The position numbers and the translations under genes are program-made. The notes under the pieces are model-generated. The model was given only the letters and a program-made list of their open reading frames with translations. It had not been told where the DNA came from and made no database searches. A stretch of 64,000 nt of DNA from Amycolatopsis xylanica (GTDB lineage: Bacteria > Actinomycetota > Actinomycetes > Mycobacteriales > Pseudonocardiaceae). This document shows positions 24,934-34,333 of the stretch, piece by piece (the stretch's first letter is position 1; every line of letters starts with the position of its first letter). The stretch lies in the NCBI RefSeq assembly GCF_900107045.1, contig NZ_FNON01000001.1, positions 1,550,001-1,614,000 on the forward strand, written 5' to 3'.

Positions 24934-27537
24934 GTGGGGAGAGGAGCACCCGGCGACCTGTTACGCCTGGTCTTCGCACGCCCGAGGGAAGCGGCGCGGC
25001 TCGCCCGCCAGGTGCTCGCCGGGAAGCCGACCGCGTACGAAGCCTCGATCGCGCACCAGGCGCTCGGCGTCGTCCAACGCGATTTCGGCGACCTGTCCAC
25101 GGCCATCACCCATCTGCGCCGCGCGCTGAGGCTGGCCGAGCAGGCGGGCTCGGCGGAGCGGCAGTCCGATGTGCGCGCGACGCTCGGTATCGCGATCGTC
25201 CACACCGGACAGACGAGGGCCGGGCTCGCGGTGCTCGACCGGGCGGTCGCCGACGCCGACGGGGAACACGGCGCCAGGGTCCGGTTCCGCCGCGGTGCCG
25301 CGCTGTGGGTGCTCGGCCGTCACGATGACGCGCTGGCCGATCTGCGCGTCGCGGTGCCGCTGCTGCGCAAGTCCGGCGACACCATCTGGACGGCGCGGGC
25401 GCTGACCTTGCGTGGCCACATCGAACTCGGGCTGGGGGCCGTGATGCGGGCCGACGCCGACTTCGCGCGGGCGGAGCGGCTGTTCGCGAACACCGACCAG
25501 GACCACGACTCGGCGGTCGCGGTGCAGAACCGGGGGCTGGCCGCGTTCCGGGCGGGTGACCTGCCCACCGCGCTGACCCTGCTCGGCGAGGCGAACCACC
25601 GGTTCCGGCTGCTGGGCACGCCGATGCCCGAACTGATCGCCGACCGCTGCGCGGTGCTGCTCGCCGCGGGCCTGCCCCAGGAGGCGCTGGCCGAAGCCGA
25701 CACCGAACTCGCGGACATGGCCCGCCGCAACGGCCAGGCGACGCGCAAGGCCGAACTACTGCTCACCGCCGGCCACGCGGCGCTGGCGGCAGGCGGCGCG
25801 CGGACGGCGCTCGACCGCGCGGCCGAGGCGGTGGCGCTGTTCACCTCGCAGCGGCGTACGTGGTGGCGTCAGCACGCGCGCCTTCTGCACTTGCGAGCCC
25901 GTTTCGCCGTCTCCGGGCACTCCGCCTCGCTGCTCGCCCAGGCCGCCGAGACGGCCAGGCGTCTTGACGCGCTCAACGCGCCGGGCGTGCTCCAAGCGCA
26001 CCTCCTCGCGGGCAGGACGGCGCTCGCGCTCGGCCGCCGTCGCTCGTCCACGGCGCATCTGCTGGCCGCCGCGCGGTGGAGGAACCGGGGCACCGCCCTG
26101 TCCCGCGTCGACGGCTGGCTGGCCGTCGCGCTGCTGGCCGCGTCGACCGGGGACACCCGCCGCACGCTGACGGCGAGCGGGCGCGGCCTCGATCTGCTCG
26201 ACGAGCACCGCCTCACCCTCGGCGCGCCGGAACTGCGGGCCAGGGCCACCGCGCAAGGGCTCGAACTCGCCGCGCTGGCGCAGACCGCGTGCCTGCGTCA
26301 TGGCCGCGCGCGGCAGCTGCTCTCGTGGAGCGAGCGGTGGCGCGCCACCGCGTGTGCCGTGCCCTCGGTCCACCCGCCCGCGGACCCCGGGATCCAGCGC
26401 GATCTCGTCGCGCTGCGGGAGCTGACCAGCCGGATCGACCAGGCGCGGGCGAACGGCGCCCCGGCCGCCCGGCTCATCCAGCGGACCGACCGGCTGGAAC
26501 GCCGAATTCAGGACAGGGTAAGGAGAACGCCGGGCGACACCGAGGCGGGCGCACGCACCCGGCTCGACGTCACGGCGCTGCTCGACACCCTCGGCGAGCA
26601 GCGGCTGTTCGAGATCGTCGCCGTCGACGGGGACCTGCATGTGCTCGTCTGCGGCGACGGCCGCGTCCGGCGCGTCAAGACGGGCACTATGGCCGCCGCC
26701 ACCGCGGCTGTCGAGGCCGCGCGCTGGGTACTGCGCAGGCTCGCCTACGGACCGGGAGCGGGACGCGGGCTGTTCGACCGGCTCAGGGTGGCCGGCGAAG
26801 CGCTGCAGGAGATCTTGTTCGGCGCGGCGGCGAAACTGGTCGGCGACGGCCCGGTCGTCATCGTCCCGCCCGGGCGGCTCCAGGCCGTGCCGTGGGCGGC
26901 GCTGCCCTGCCTCACCGGCGTGGCGCACAGCGTCGCGCCGTCGGCGATCGCCTGGCTCAACGCCAAGCTCGCCGCCCGGCCGGAGCGGGACAAGGTGGTG
27001 CTGGTCGGCGGGCCGGGACTGGTCAGCCGTGCCGCGGAACTGTCCACCCTGACCGGCCTTTACGAAGCACAAGTGCTGAGGGACGGCGCGGCGACGCCGG
27101 ACCAGGTGCTGGCGGCACTCGACGGCAGCTCACTCGCGCACGTCGCCGCGCACGGGAGGTTCCGCGCCGACAGCCCGCTGTTCTCCTCGATCCGCGTCGA
27201 CAGCGGCTCCATCACCGGCTACGACTTCGAGCGGCTGCGCCGGGCGCCGTTCCGGATCGTGCTGTCCAGCTGCGACTCGGGCAGCCTCCAGCCGGTCGGG
27301 GCGGACGAGCTGCTCGGCCTGGCCACGGCGTTGCTGCCACTGGGAACGGCGGGGATCGTGGCCAGCCTGGTCCAGGTCAACGACGAGGCCACCGTGCCGC
27401 TCATGCTCGGCCTGCACGACGGCCTCCGCCGCGGCGAGACCATGGCCAAGTCGCTGGCGGTCGCCCGGCGCGAAGCCAAGGACGACCCGGTATGCCAGGC
27501 GACCGCGTGGTCCTTCGTCGCGCTCGGGGCCGCCTGA
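24934..27537 (+). CDS. TPR-CHAT protein (caspase-like protease)
   Basis: An 867-residue cytoplasmic protein. Residues 1-460 are tandem TPR-like helical hairpins (AYEASIAHQALGVVQRDFGD, STAITHLRRALRLAEQAGSA, ARALTLRGHIELGLGAVMRA and so on). Residues about 540-865 are a CHAT domain: FEIVAVDGDLHVLVCGDGRV, LVGDGPVVIVPPGRLQAVPW, catalytic His740 in LAHVAAHGRFRADSPLFSS, and catalytic Cys780 in RIVLSSCDSGSLQPVGADEL. Both dyad residues are present, so it should be an active cysteine protease. CHAT proteases act in bacterial conflict and stress systems, for example Craspase. GTG 24934 is the only good start. It is divergent from the S8 protease; the gap of 111 bases is probably a shared regulatory region. 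Confidence 0.88.
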   Translation: MGRGAPGDLLRLVFARPREAARLARQVLAGKPTAYEASIAHQALGVVQRDFGDLSTAITHLRRALRLAEQAGSAERQSDVRATLGIAIVHTGQTRAGLAVLDRAVADADGEHGARVRFRRGAALWVLGRHDDALADLRVAVPLLRKSGDTIWTARALTLRGHIELGLGAVMRADADFARAERLFANTDQDHDSAVAVQNRGLAAFRAGDLPTALTLLGEANHRFRLLGTPMPELIADRCAVLLAAGLPQEALAEADTELADMARRNGQATRKAELLLTAGHAALAAGGARTALDRAAEAVALFTSQRRTWWRQHARLLHLRARFAVSGHSASLLAQAAETARRLDALNAPGVLQAHLLAGRTALALGRRRSSTAHLLAAARWRNRGTALSRVDGWLAVALLAASTGDTRRTLTASGRGLDLLDEHRLTLGAPELRARATAQGLELAALAQTACLRHGRARQLLSWSERWRATACAVPSVHPPADPGIQRDLVALRELTSRIDQARANGAPAARLIQRTDRLERRIQDRVRRTPGDTEAGARTRLDVTALLDTLGEQRLFEIVAVDGDLHVLVCGDGRVRRVKTGTMAAATAAVEAARWVLRRLAYGPGAGRGLFDRLRVAGEALQEILFGAAAKLVGDGPVVIVPPGRLQAVPWAALPCLTGVAHSVAPSAIAWLNAKLAARPERDKVVLVGGPGLVSRAAELSTLTGLYEAQVLRDGAATPDQVLAALDGSSLAHVAAHGRFRADSPLFSSIRVDSGSITGYDFERLRRAPFRIVLSSCDSGSLQPVGADELLGLATALLPLGTAGIVASLVQVNDEATVPLMLGLHDGLRRGETMAKSLAVARREAKDDPVCQATAWSFVALGAA

Positions 27538-27545
27538 GGCCAAGA

Positions 27546-27577
27546 CCCCTCGTGGTCACCGCGGTGACCACGAGGGG
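27546..27577. terminator. Perfect 32-bp palindrome between convergent genes
   Basis: The half-site CCCCTCGTGGTCACCG (27546-27561) is followed directly by its exact complement (27562-27577). It lies eight bases past the CHAT stop and eight before the metalloprotease stop, so it probably ends both transcripts. Confidence 0.7.
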
Positions 27578-27584
27578 ACCTCGA

Positions 27585-30500
27585 TCAGGCGACCAGCACC
27601 GCGCCGCCGGTCAGCGGCACGGACGCGGTCGAGGCGCCGGTCCACTCGGACGAGAACAGCAGCTTTTCCCCGTCATAGAGCGAAACCGAAGCCGCGCCGT
27701 GCGAACCCAGTAACCCGCCGGAGGCGGTGACCCGCAGCGTCAGCCCGAAGCCGACCACCCGCGAGCCCTCCTTCAGCGTGGCCTTGGCACGCAGGTCGAG
27801 CGAGCCCGACTGCAGGGATGCCTTGGCGCCGAAGGAGTCGAACGCGGACGCGAGCACCTGGTACCGCTTGCCACCGGACTGGAAGGTGACCGTGCCCAGG
27901 CCGCTCGTCTTGGCGTTGGCGTGCGCCAGCACCAGCGACAGGTCGATCTTCGACCCTGGCGCCGCCGCGAACGAGCCCGCCGACTTCGCGGCACGCAGGC
28001 TGCCCGCGACGATCGCCCCGCTGACCTGCGAACGCTCCAGCTCGACCGAGCCCGCCGCCGTGCCCGCGTAGTTGCCGCCGACGGTGACCGTCACCGGCTG
28101 CGCGCCGAGCGGGAGCTGCGCGGTGCAGCTGCCCGACCCGGACGTGGCGTCGGTCCCGAGCAGCGCCAGCGGAGCCGAGCACAGCGCCTGGCCACCGGCC
28201 GAGAAGGTGACCGTGCCGGTGCGGACGTCACCCGGCGTGGCGTCGGTGTTGTCCTGCACGGTCGCCCGCAGCAGCACCGAGCCGCCGTACACCAGCGCGT
28301 CGCCGGTGTACGTGGCGACGGCGTCTTCCGGCTTCACCTGCAGCACGAACGACGACTTGCCGACCAGGCCGGAGTCATCCTTCACCGAGACGGAAACCGG
28401 GTACGAGCCCGGCGCCGCGGTGACGGTGCCCGAGATGGTCCACGCGCCGGCTCCGTTGTCCACAAGGGACAGTCCGGCCGGGAGCCCGGCCGCGGTCGCG
28501 GTCAGGCCGGTGGCGGGGCTGTCCGGGTCCGAAGCCGTGACCGGCAAGGAAACCGCGTCGCTGTACTGGACCGGCGAGTCGGCGGGCAGCGTCACCCGGG
28601 GCGAGGCCTGGATGGTGAAATCGGCGTCGCTCAGGTCGAAGAAGACGTTGCCGACCGCCTCGATCTTGATACGAGCCTTCGTGGTGGCCAAGTCCGGCAG
28701 TGTCAGCGTCTCGCTGCCGTCGTTCGGCGTGCTCTCGGCGAGCACGTGCGGGAAGGTCAGGCCGCCGTCGGTCGACAGCGAGATCTTCACGTTGGCCGCG
28801 TCGACCGGCGCCACGTTGGTGCCCGCGACGTCCCAGGTGATCGGCTGCGCCGAACCGCCGGGGTAGGTACCGCCGGTGGCCTGCGAGGTCACCAGGAACG
28901 GACCGGCGGTCGACGCCAGCTTCAACGCCGTGTCACCGGTGCCGATGCCACCGCCGCCCGGCCGGTAGTCCCGCGCGGTCAGCCGGAAGTGCAGCGTCCG
29001 GTCCCCGGTGAACCCGACCCAGTCGGCGGTCGGCAGGAACTCCGAGAAGCAGTCCACCAGCGCGGCGGGCACCGCGGCCGGCGGCGCCGGGGCAGCCGGG
29101 CAGGCGCCGGTCTTGGCGTTGGTGTTGCCCGCCGCGATCTGCGGGTAGTCCGGGAAGACCCGGCTGGTCTCGCCGTTCACCGCGTTCTCGCCCGGCGAGT
29201 AGTACTTGAGCGTGTCCTCGGAGGTCACGATCGCCGCGGTGCCGAACTGGCGGAACAGCGGACCGGCGGTCTTGGTGTTGTTCACCAGCGCCGTGCCCGC
29301 CGCCGCGCCGCGGTCGTTCTGCTCCCACAGATAGGTGAGCTTGTCGCCGTCCGCGTCGGTCGCGCTGCCGTTCAGCGCGAACGGGGTGCGGACCGGGATC
29401 GTGTACGACGACGGGACGGAGACGACCGGCGCGTGGTTCGCGGTGTCCTCGACCTTGAACCCGATGTTCTCCTGCGGGCCGCCGTCGACGGTCTCACCGG
29501 CGAACCCGCTGGTGCCGGTGCCCGTCACGGTCAGCGAAGGGACATCCACCCCGGCGAGCGCTCCGCCGAAAGCGACCTGGAAGCCGGTGTCGTTGAGCAC
29601 GCCGCCGCCGAAGCCGGAGACGCTCACGGTCGCGCCGGCCGGCCAGCCCTGGGTGCCCTCGATCGCGGCCTTGATCCCGGCGGCCGTGTAGTTCGTGCCA
29701 CGCACGATCGCCGCCGAGGCCTGCCCGCCGTAGGAGAGCGTGAACGAGTCGGTGCCGTCGAACGCGGTCAGGGAAACGTTCTGCACCTCGCTGATCACCG
29801 GGCGGGTGGTCGAAGTGAACGTCGAGATCTCGGTGTAGCTGCGCTGCGACCAGTACGGGTCGCTGTGCGGCTGCAGGTTGTCCTGCTGGCAGATCCCGGC
29901 GTACGCCATGATCGACGAACCACTGCCCGGCTCGTAGGAGTTGGCCGCGCTGCGGTTGCCACCCGAGCAGTTCACCTGGGTGCCGTTGAACGTGTGGTTG
30001 CCCGCGAACTGGTGGCCGACCTCGTGCGCCACGTAGTCCACGGCGTAGAAGTCACCGACCGGTGTCGGCAGGCCCGTGCAGCCACGCGCCTTGCCGCTGC
30101 CGCCCACGACACCGAGCCCGGCGACACCGCCGCCGTTCACGCCGAGCCCGATGTGCCCGACGTCGTACGCGCTCGCGCCGACCAGCTGTCCCAGCACGAT
30201 CTGGTTGCGGTTCAGCAGGCTGCCCGTGCAGCCCGCGATCTGCGCGGTCGTGTAGCAGGCCGCCGCGCCGCACGGGCCGTTCGGCCCGGTCGCCTGCTCG
30301 ACGGTGTTCAGGTTGGTCTTGTCGGTGTCGTTGATGAGCAACAGCCGGATGGCCGTCTCGTCCTCGTAGATCTGCGCGACCCGGTTCACCAGCGTGACCT
30401 TGGCGGCGGTCACGTTCTCCGCGCCGAAGTAGGTGGCGTACGACGGATCGGTCACCAGCGCCAGCCGGTAGGTCCGCAGCTTGACGATCGGACCGGCGTC

Positions 30501-31106
30501 GGCGGGCAGCACGTCCTGGACGAGCTCTTCGATGTCCTCGTGCTCGACGAGTGGCCCGGCCGGGTTGGCCAGGTCATGGCCGTAGTAGCTGGCGTACAGG
30601 CTCCGGTCGCGCTTGTAGTACGGGTCGACGAACCACGAACCCTTGGCCGAGCGCACCGAGGCGTGGAACCCCAGCGGCGTCAGGTCGGCGCGGACGGTCG
30701 CGGTCGGGTCGTCGATGCCCTTGCCCGAGTAGGTCTTGATCTCCGGGTGCTTGGCGGCGAGGCCGCTCTCCATCACCGGCGTGTCCACCAGCGAGAACCG
30801 CTGCACGGTCCCCTCCGGCGTCGGCAGCAGCACCTCCTCGGCGGACTGAGGGGCGACTCGCTGCAGCTCCGAGGCCATCATCGGCCGGTCGAGCGTGAAC
30901 CCGGCGAACCGCTCGGTCCTGATCTCGGGTTCCTTGGCCTGCTTGGCCGACCGCGCGGCGGCGCCCGGCTCGACCTTGGTCCACGGACTGGCCGGTCCGG
31001 CGGGGGCCGCGGAGCCCGCGGTGGGCAGCAACGCGACCACCAGACCGGCGACCGCCAGCGTGGCGATGGTTCTGCCACGCGACAACGAGGATCTTCCCAA
31101 CGTCAC
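27585..31106 (-). CDS. Secreted reprolysin-like (M12B) zinc metalloprotease with Ig-like repeats
   Basis: A protein of about 1173 residues from GTG 31106 (AGGAG three bases upstream; TTG 31100 is an alternative with better spacing). The signal peptide ends near PTAGSAAPA. A propeptide-like region (LDRPMMASELQRVAP; EIKTYSGKGIDDPTATVRAD; GFHASVRSAKGSWFVDPYYK) precedes the protease domain of about 190-450. The zinc site HEVGHQFAGNH is at residues 361-371, with a Met-turn-like SIMAYAG. The remaining 700 residues are strand-rich: Ig-like and cadherin-like segments (ANHAPVVSVPSSYTIPVRTP; PITWDVAGTNVAPVDAANV; TLPADSPVQYSDAVSLPVTA). This architecture is common among secreted actinobacterial proteases. 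No sorting signal is seen. Confidence 0.87.
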   Translation of the reverse strand: MTLGRSSLSRGRTIATLAVAGLVVALLPTAGSAAPAGPASPWTKVEPGAAARSAKQAKEPEIRTERFAGFTLDRPMMASELQRVAPQSAEEVLLPTPEGTVQRFSLVDTPVMESGLAAKHPEIKTYSGKGIDDPTATVRADLTPLGFHASVRSAKGSWFVDPYYKRDRSLYASYYGHDLANPAGPLVEHEDIEELVQDVLPADAGPIVKLRTYRLALVTDPSYATYFGAENVTAAKVTLVNRVAQIYEDETAIRLLLINDTDKTNLNTVEQATGPNGPCGAAACYTTAQIAGCTGSLLNRNQIVLGQLVGASAYDVGHIGLGVNGGGVAGLGVVGGSGKARGCTGLPTPVGDFYAVDYVAHEVGHQFAGNHTFNGTQVNCSGGNRSAANSYEPGSGSSIMAYAGICQQDNLQPHSDPYWSQRSYTEISTFTSTTRPVISEVQNVSLTAFDGTDSFTLSYGGQASAAIVRGTNYTAAGIKAAIEGTQGWPAGATVSVSGFGGGVLNDTGFQVAFGGALAGVDVPSLTVTGTGTSGFAGETVDGGPQENIGFKVEDTANHAPVVSVPSSYTIPVRTPFALNGSATDADGDKLTYLWEQNDRGAAAGTALVNNTKTAGPLFRQFGTAAIVTSEDTLKYYSPGENAVNGETSRVFPDYPQIAAGNTNAKTGACPAAPAPPAAVPAALVDCFSEFLPTADWVGFTGDRTLHFRLTARDYRPGGGGIGTGDTALKLASTAGPFLVTSQATGGTYPGGSAQPITWDVAGTNVAPVDAANVKISLSTDGGLTFPHVLAESTPNDGSETLTLPDLATTKARIKIEAVGNVFFDLSDADFTIQASPRVTLPADSPVQYSDAVSLPVTASDPDSPATGLTATAAGLPAGLSLVDNGAGAWTISGTVTAAPGSYPVSVSVKDDSGLVGKSSFVLQVKPEDAVATYTGDALVYGGSVLLRATVQDNTDATPGDVRTGTVTFSAGGQALCSAPLALLGTDATSGSGSCTAQLPLGAQPVTVTVGGNYAGTAAGSVELERSQVSGAIVAGSLRAAKSAGSFAAAPGSKIDLSLVLAHANAKTSGLGTVTFQSGGKRYQVLASAFDSFGAKASLQSGSLDLRAKATLKEGSRVVGFGLTLRVTASGGLLGSHGAASVSLYDGEKLLFSSEWTGASTASVPLTGGAVLVA

Positions 31107-31247
31107 AATCTCCTCAGACAACGCCCGGCGAGGGGCAGCGGGATCTCCAGAGCCCGGCCTTCCCCACCGGGCCGGGTGAAACCCCATCCTCGCGACAAAC
31201 CGGGCGGGCCAGAACTGACGAAAGTAGGACGGATCTTCCCGCTTTCG

Positions 31248-31317
31248 CGCAGGTCAGAGGTCGTGAGTGTTCCGGCCGGTTCTAACCGGCCGGAACACTC
31301 ACGAGTCCTGACCTGCG
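31248..31317. repeat. Long compound hairpin (family A) after the ECF42 gene
   Basis: The inner arms CGTGAGTGTTCCGGCCGGTT (31262-31281) and their exact complement (31284-31303) surround CT. Outer arms CGCAGGTCAG (31248-31257) and CTGACCTGCG (31308-31317) add ten pairs. It starts eight bases beyond the stop of the minus-strand sigma gene. It lacks a T-tract but is probably a terminator. Related copies occur at 38405, 12391 and 12109. Confidence 0.85.
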
Positions 31318-31324
31318 GAAACGA

Positions 31325-32602
31325 TCAGCCGAGGTCGTCGAGCTTGCGCCGCAGGACGGCGCGTTCGCGCTCGTTGCCGCAGAGCCGCATCGCGGCTTCC
31401 AGCTCCACGCGAGCCTCGTCGGCGCGGCCGAGCCGGGTCAAAAGCTCTCCCCGCACGGTCGGCAGCAAATGCGTGTTCGGCAACGCCTCGGCGGCGACGA
31501 GCTTGTCCACCAACGGCAACGCCGCCTCGGGCCCCTGCGCCATCGACACGGCCACCGCCCGGTTCAGCTCGATCACCGGCGACGGCACGAGCTTCCCCAA
31601 AGCCTCGTACAGGAGCACCACGCGCTCCCAATTCGTCTCCTCGACCGACGGCGCGATGGCATGACATTCGGCGATCGCGGCCTGCAAGCCATGCGCGCCA
31701 AGGCCTCGGCCCGCCTTTTCGGCACGCGCCAGCGCGGCCCGCCCACGCAGGATCGCGGCACGATCCCAGCGGCGGCGGTCCTGCTGATCGAGCAACACCG
31801 GCTCACCGTCGGGCCCGGTGCGGGCCGGGAACCGCGCGGCGGTCAGCTCCAGCAGCGCGAGCAGCCCGTGCACCTCGGGTTCGTCCGGGACCAGCCGGGC
31901 GAGCACGCGCGCGAGCCGCTGCGCCTCCCCCGCCAGGTCGAACCGGATCAGGTCGTCGCCGGAGCTGGCCGACGAACCTTCCGTGAAGATCACGTAGATC
32001 GCGCTCAGCACCGAGCCCAGCCGCTCGGCGCGCTGCGCGGCCGGCGGGACCTCGAAGGCCACGCCCGCCGCACCGAGTGCCTTCTTGGCGCGGGTGATCC
32101 TCGCCTGCACGGTCGCGGTCGGCACGAGGAAAGCCTTGGCGATCTCGTCGCTGGTCAGACCGCCGACCACTCGCAAGGTCAACGCCACGCGCGCCTCCCG
32201 CGACAGCACGGGGTGACACGAGATGAACATCAACGCGAGCACGTCGTCGTCGATCTGGTCCGGGTCCCAGCGCACGTCGTCGGCCGGATCGTCGGGCACG
32301 CTGGTCATGAGGGCACCGCCCTCGCCCAGGTCGTGGGCGAGGGCGGTGTACCGCTCGTCGAGCGCGGAGCGCCTGCGGAACGCGTCGATCGCGCGGCGCT
32401 TGCCGACGGTGAGCAGCCAGGCGGCCGGTTTGCCCGGCACGCCGTCGCGTGGCCAGTTCACGAGTGCTTCGGCCAGCGCCTCCTGGGCGATGTCCTCCGC
32501 GAGCGCGAAATCGCCGGTGTAGCGCGCGAGCGCACCGACGATCCGCGCCGACTCGATACGCCAGATGGCGGCGACGGCCTCACGGCCGGTCGGATCGGCC
32601 AC
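31325..32602 (-). CDS. ECF42-type RNA polymerase sigma factor
   Basis: A 425-residue sigma factor. The N-terminal 180 residues are sigma regions 2 and 4 (DFALAEDIAQEALAEALVNW; PGKPAAWLLTVGKRRAIDAF; LRVVGGLTSDEIAKAFLVPT). The C-terminal 230 residues form the TPR-like extension typical of ECF42 (LIRFDLAGEAQRLARVLARL; EPEVHGLLALLELTAARFPA; GLQAAIAECHAIAPSVEETN; ELNRAVAVSMAQGPEAALPL). GTG 32602 follows GGGGAGG with four bases. ECF42 sigma factors normally control an adjacent DGPF-domain gene, and one lies directly upstream (32618-33037), 15 bases away. There is no anti-sigma factor, as usual for this group. Confidence 0.9.
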   Translation of the reverse strand: MADPTGREAVAAIWRIESARIVGALARYTGDFALAEDIAQEALAEALVNWPRDGVPGKPAAWLLTVGKRRAIDAFRRRSALDERYTALAHDLGEGGALMTSVPDDPADDVRWDPDQIDDDVLALMFISCHPVLSREARVALTLRVVGGLTSDEIAKAFLVPTATVQARITRAKKALGAAGVAFEVPPAAQRAERLGSVLSAIYVIFTEGSSASSGDDLIRFDLAGEAQRLARVLARLVPDEPEVHGLLALLELTAARFPARTGPDGEPVLLDQQDRRRWDRAAILRGRAALARAEKAGRGLGAHGLQAAIAECHAIAPSVEETNWERVVLLYEALGKLVPSPVIELNRAVAVSMAQGPEAALPLVDKLVAAEALPNTHLLPTVRGELLTRLGRADEARVELEAAMRLCGNERERAVLRRKLDDLG

Positions 32603-32617
32603 ACGTCCTCCCCAGGG

Positions 32618-33037
32618 TCAGAGCTGGCCGGTGGCCTCGCGCCACGCCCGCTCCTTCTTGATCCACTCGTTGTCCTGCGGGAACTCGTCGATCGAGGTGA
32701 TCCGCCTGATCTCCGTCTTGCTGCCCGCGCCCGCCATCGGAGCCCGCTTCGCCCACTCGACCGCCTCCTCCTTGGAGGAAACGTTGATCACCCAGAAGCC
32801 GCCGAAGAGTTCCTTGGTCTCACCGTACGGGCCGTCGGTGACGACCGGCGTCTCGCCCGAGTAATCGACGACGACCGTGTTGGCCGGGTCCTCGAAGCCC
32901 TCGGCCGCGACCAGCACGCCCGCCCGGATCATCTCGTCGTTGAACTTGCCCATCGCGTTCATGATCTCGGTGAAGTCGAGGTTCTGGAACTCTTTGAACG
33001 TCTCGTCGGTGGCCCGCATGATCAGCATGTACTTCAT
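32618..33037 (-). CDS. DGPF/YCII-domain protein (ECF42 partner)
   Basis: A 139-residue protein with the YCII-related fold. The conserved VVTDGPYGETKELFGGFWVI is the DGPF motif, and MKYMLIMRATDET and KFNDEMIRAGVLVAAEGFED are typical of its first half. DGPF proteins are the usual targets of ECF42 sigma factors. Their biochemical role is not settled. ATG 33037 follows GGGAG with eight bases. It is upstream of and co-transcribed with the sigma gene at 31325-32602. Confidence 0.9.
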   Translation of the reverse strand: MKYMLIMRATDETFKEFQNLDFTEIMNAMGKFNDEMIRAGVLVAAEGFEDPANTVVVDYSGETPVVTDGPYGETKELFGGFWVINVSSKEEAVEWAKRAPMAGAGSKTEIRRITSIDEFPQDNEWIKKERAWREATGQL

Positions 33038-33166
33038 GGTCGTGTCTCCCAGATGTCTTCGGACCCCGTCTGCCGGGACCCTCTCACCCCAAGGTCGAAC
33101 GGGCAACGCCACCGATCGACACCCGCCGGAACTTTTTTCTATCATCGGCGGCTCTGGGGGTCATGG

Positions 33167-34324
33167 ATGCACCGTTTCATCGCTTCGACCAGGGTGGTCA
33201 CCAGCTTCGGCTACTTTTTGACCATCCCGCTGCTGGGCTCGATCGCGCTCCAAGCCGGCGCTATGGCGCCCGCGGAGGTCGGTCTGCTCATCGCCGTCCA
33301 CACGCTCTGCCGCCGCACGTTCGCCGTGCCGGTCGGCCTGCTCTGCGACCGCTGGGCGCCCGAGCGGGTGCTCGTCACCGGGCTGCTGCTGGAGGCCGCC
33401 GGTTACCTGGTGCTGGCCTCGTCGATGTCGTTCCCGCTGTGGCTGGTCGCGCTGACCGTCGACGGGCTCGGCGGGCTCGCCTACAACGCGAGCAGCAAGG
33501 TGGTGCTCGCCGACGCGGCCACCGCCTCGGCCTTCGCCGGGTTCTACGTGGCCACGAACGTCGGCGCGTTCCTCGGCCCGCTCGTCGCGGCCGGGCTTTC
33601 GGCCGCCGGCGCACCGCGTGCGGTCTTCGCGATCTCGGCGGTGCTCTACGTCGCCAGCGCCGTGGCGGCGGTCGTCCGGTTCCGGCGAGTGCGGCGCCCG
33701 TCGGCGAAGGTCACCTCGCTCTGGCGGCAGGCACTCGCCCCGCTGGCCGACCGCGGGTTCGCCGGGTACTGCCTGCTGACCGTCCCGCTGTGGTTCGGCA
33801 TGTCGCTGCTCGTCGCGGCGCTGCCACTCGAAGCCGCGGGCCGGGGCCTCGGGTATCTCGAGGTCGGCCTGATCAACGCGCTCAACGCGCTCGCCGTCGT
33901 ACTGCTCGGAAAGCGCGTCGGCCGCCGGACCGACGGGCACACCTTGCCGCAGCGCGCCGGGACGCTGGTCTGCTCCGCGCTTTTCATGGCGGTTGGCTGC
34001 GCGCTGTGCATTGCCCAGCCGTATTGGACGTTATACACCGCGATGGCGCTGCTCACCGCGGGCGAACTCGCGTTGTTCGCGGCCGCCGAGGTGATCGCCG
34101 TGCAGCTCGCGCCCGCCGGGTCGACCGGCGTATACCTTGGCTACATGACCACCGCGTGGGCCATCGGCGGCGCGGCGGCGGGCTTGTTCGCCGGCGCGTT
34201 GCTCGACGGCTCGGCGGCGGGCAGGCTGGGGTTCTGGCTGTCGGCCTCGCTCGTGCTCTTCGCCGACGCGGCCGGGTATGTCCTGCTGCGGCGCCGGATC
34301 GCGCGGCTTCAGCTCGTGTCTTGA
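33167..34324 (+). CDS. MFS transporter (exporter-like)
   Basis: A 385-residue protein with about 12 hydrophobic segments. The loop after the second helix reads GLLCDRWAPERVLVTG, the MFS motif A region (GxxxDRxGRR). ATG 33167 follows GGGGG by six bases. It is directly upstream of an ATP-grasp ligase gene (9-base gap). Pairing of an MFS exporter with an ATP-grasp amino acid ligase is known from dipeptide antibiotics such as bacilysin (BacE with BacD), so export of a small peptide is plausible. The substrate is unknown. Confidence 0.8.
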   Translation: MHRFIASTRVVTSFGYFLTIPLLGSIALQAGAMAPAEVGLLIAVHTLCRRTFAVPVGLLCDRWAPERVLVTGLLLEAAGYLVLASSMSFPLWLVALTVDGLGGLAYNASSKVVLADAATASAFAGFYVATNVGAFLGPLVAAGLSAAGAPRAVFAISAVLYVASAVAAVVRFRRVRRPSAKVTSLWRQALAPLADRGFAGYCLLTVPLWFGMSLLVAALPLEAAGRGLGYLEVGLINALNALAVVLLGKRVGRRTDGHTLPQRAGTLVCSALFMAVGCALCIAQPYWTLYTAMALLTAGELALFAAAEVIAVQLAPAGSTGVYLGYMTTAWAIGGAAAGLFAGALLDGSAAGRLGFWLSASLVLFADAAGYVLLRRRIARLQLVS

Positions 34325-34333
34325 GGGGGACAA

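Noticed and set aside
22411..27537. Type III-E CRISPR (Craspase) locus
   Set aside because: CHAT and sigma genes recall it, but there is no Cas7-11, no Csx30 signature and no repeat array.
27921..31664. Very long plus-strand open frame opposite the metalloprotease and sigma genes
   Set aside because: It is the shadow of the minus-strand genes created by GC-rich third positions. It has no SD, is Arg/Ala-rich with no domain, and is contradicted by clear signatures on the other strand.
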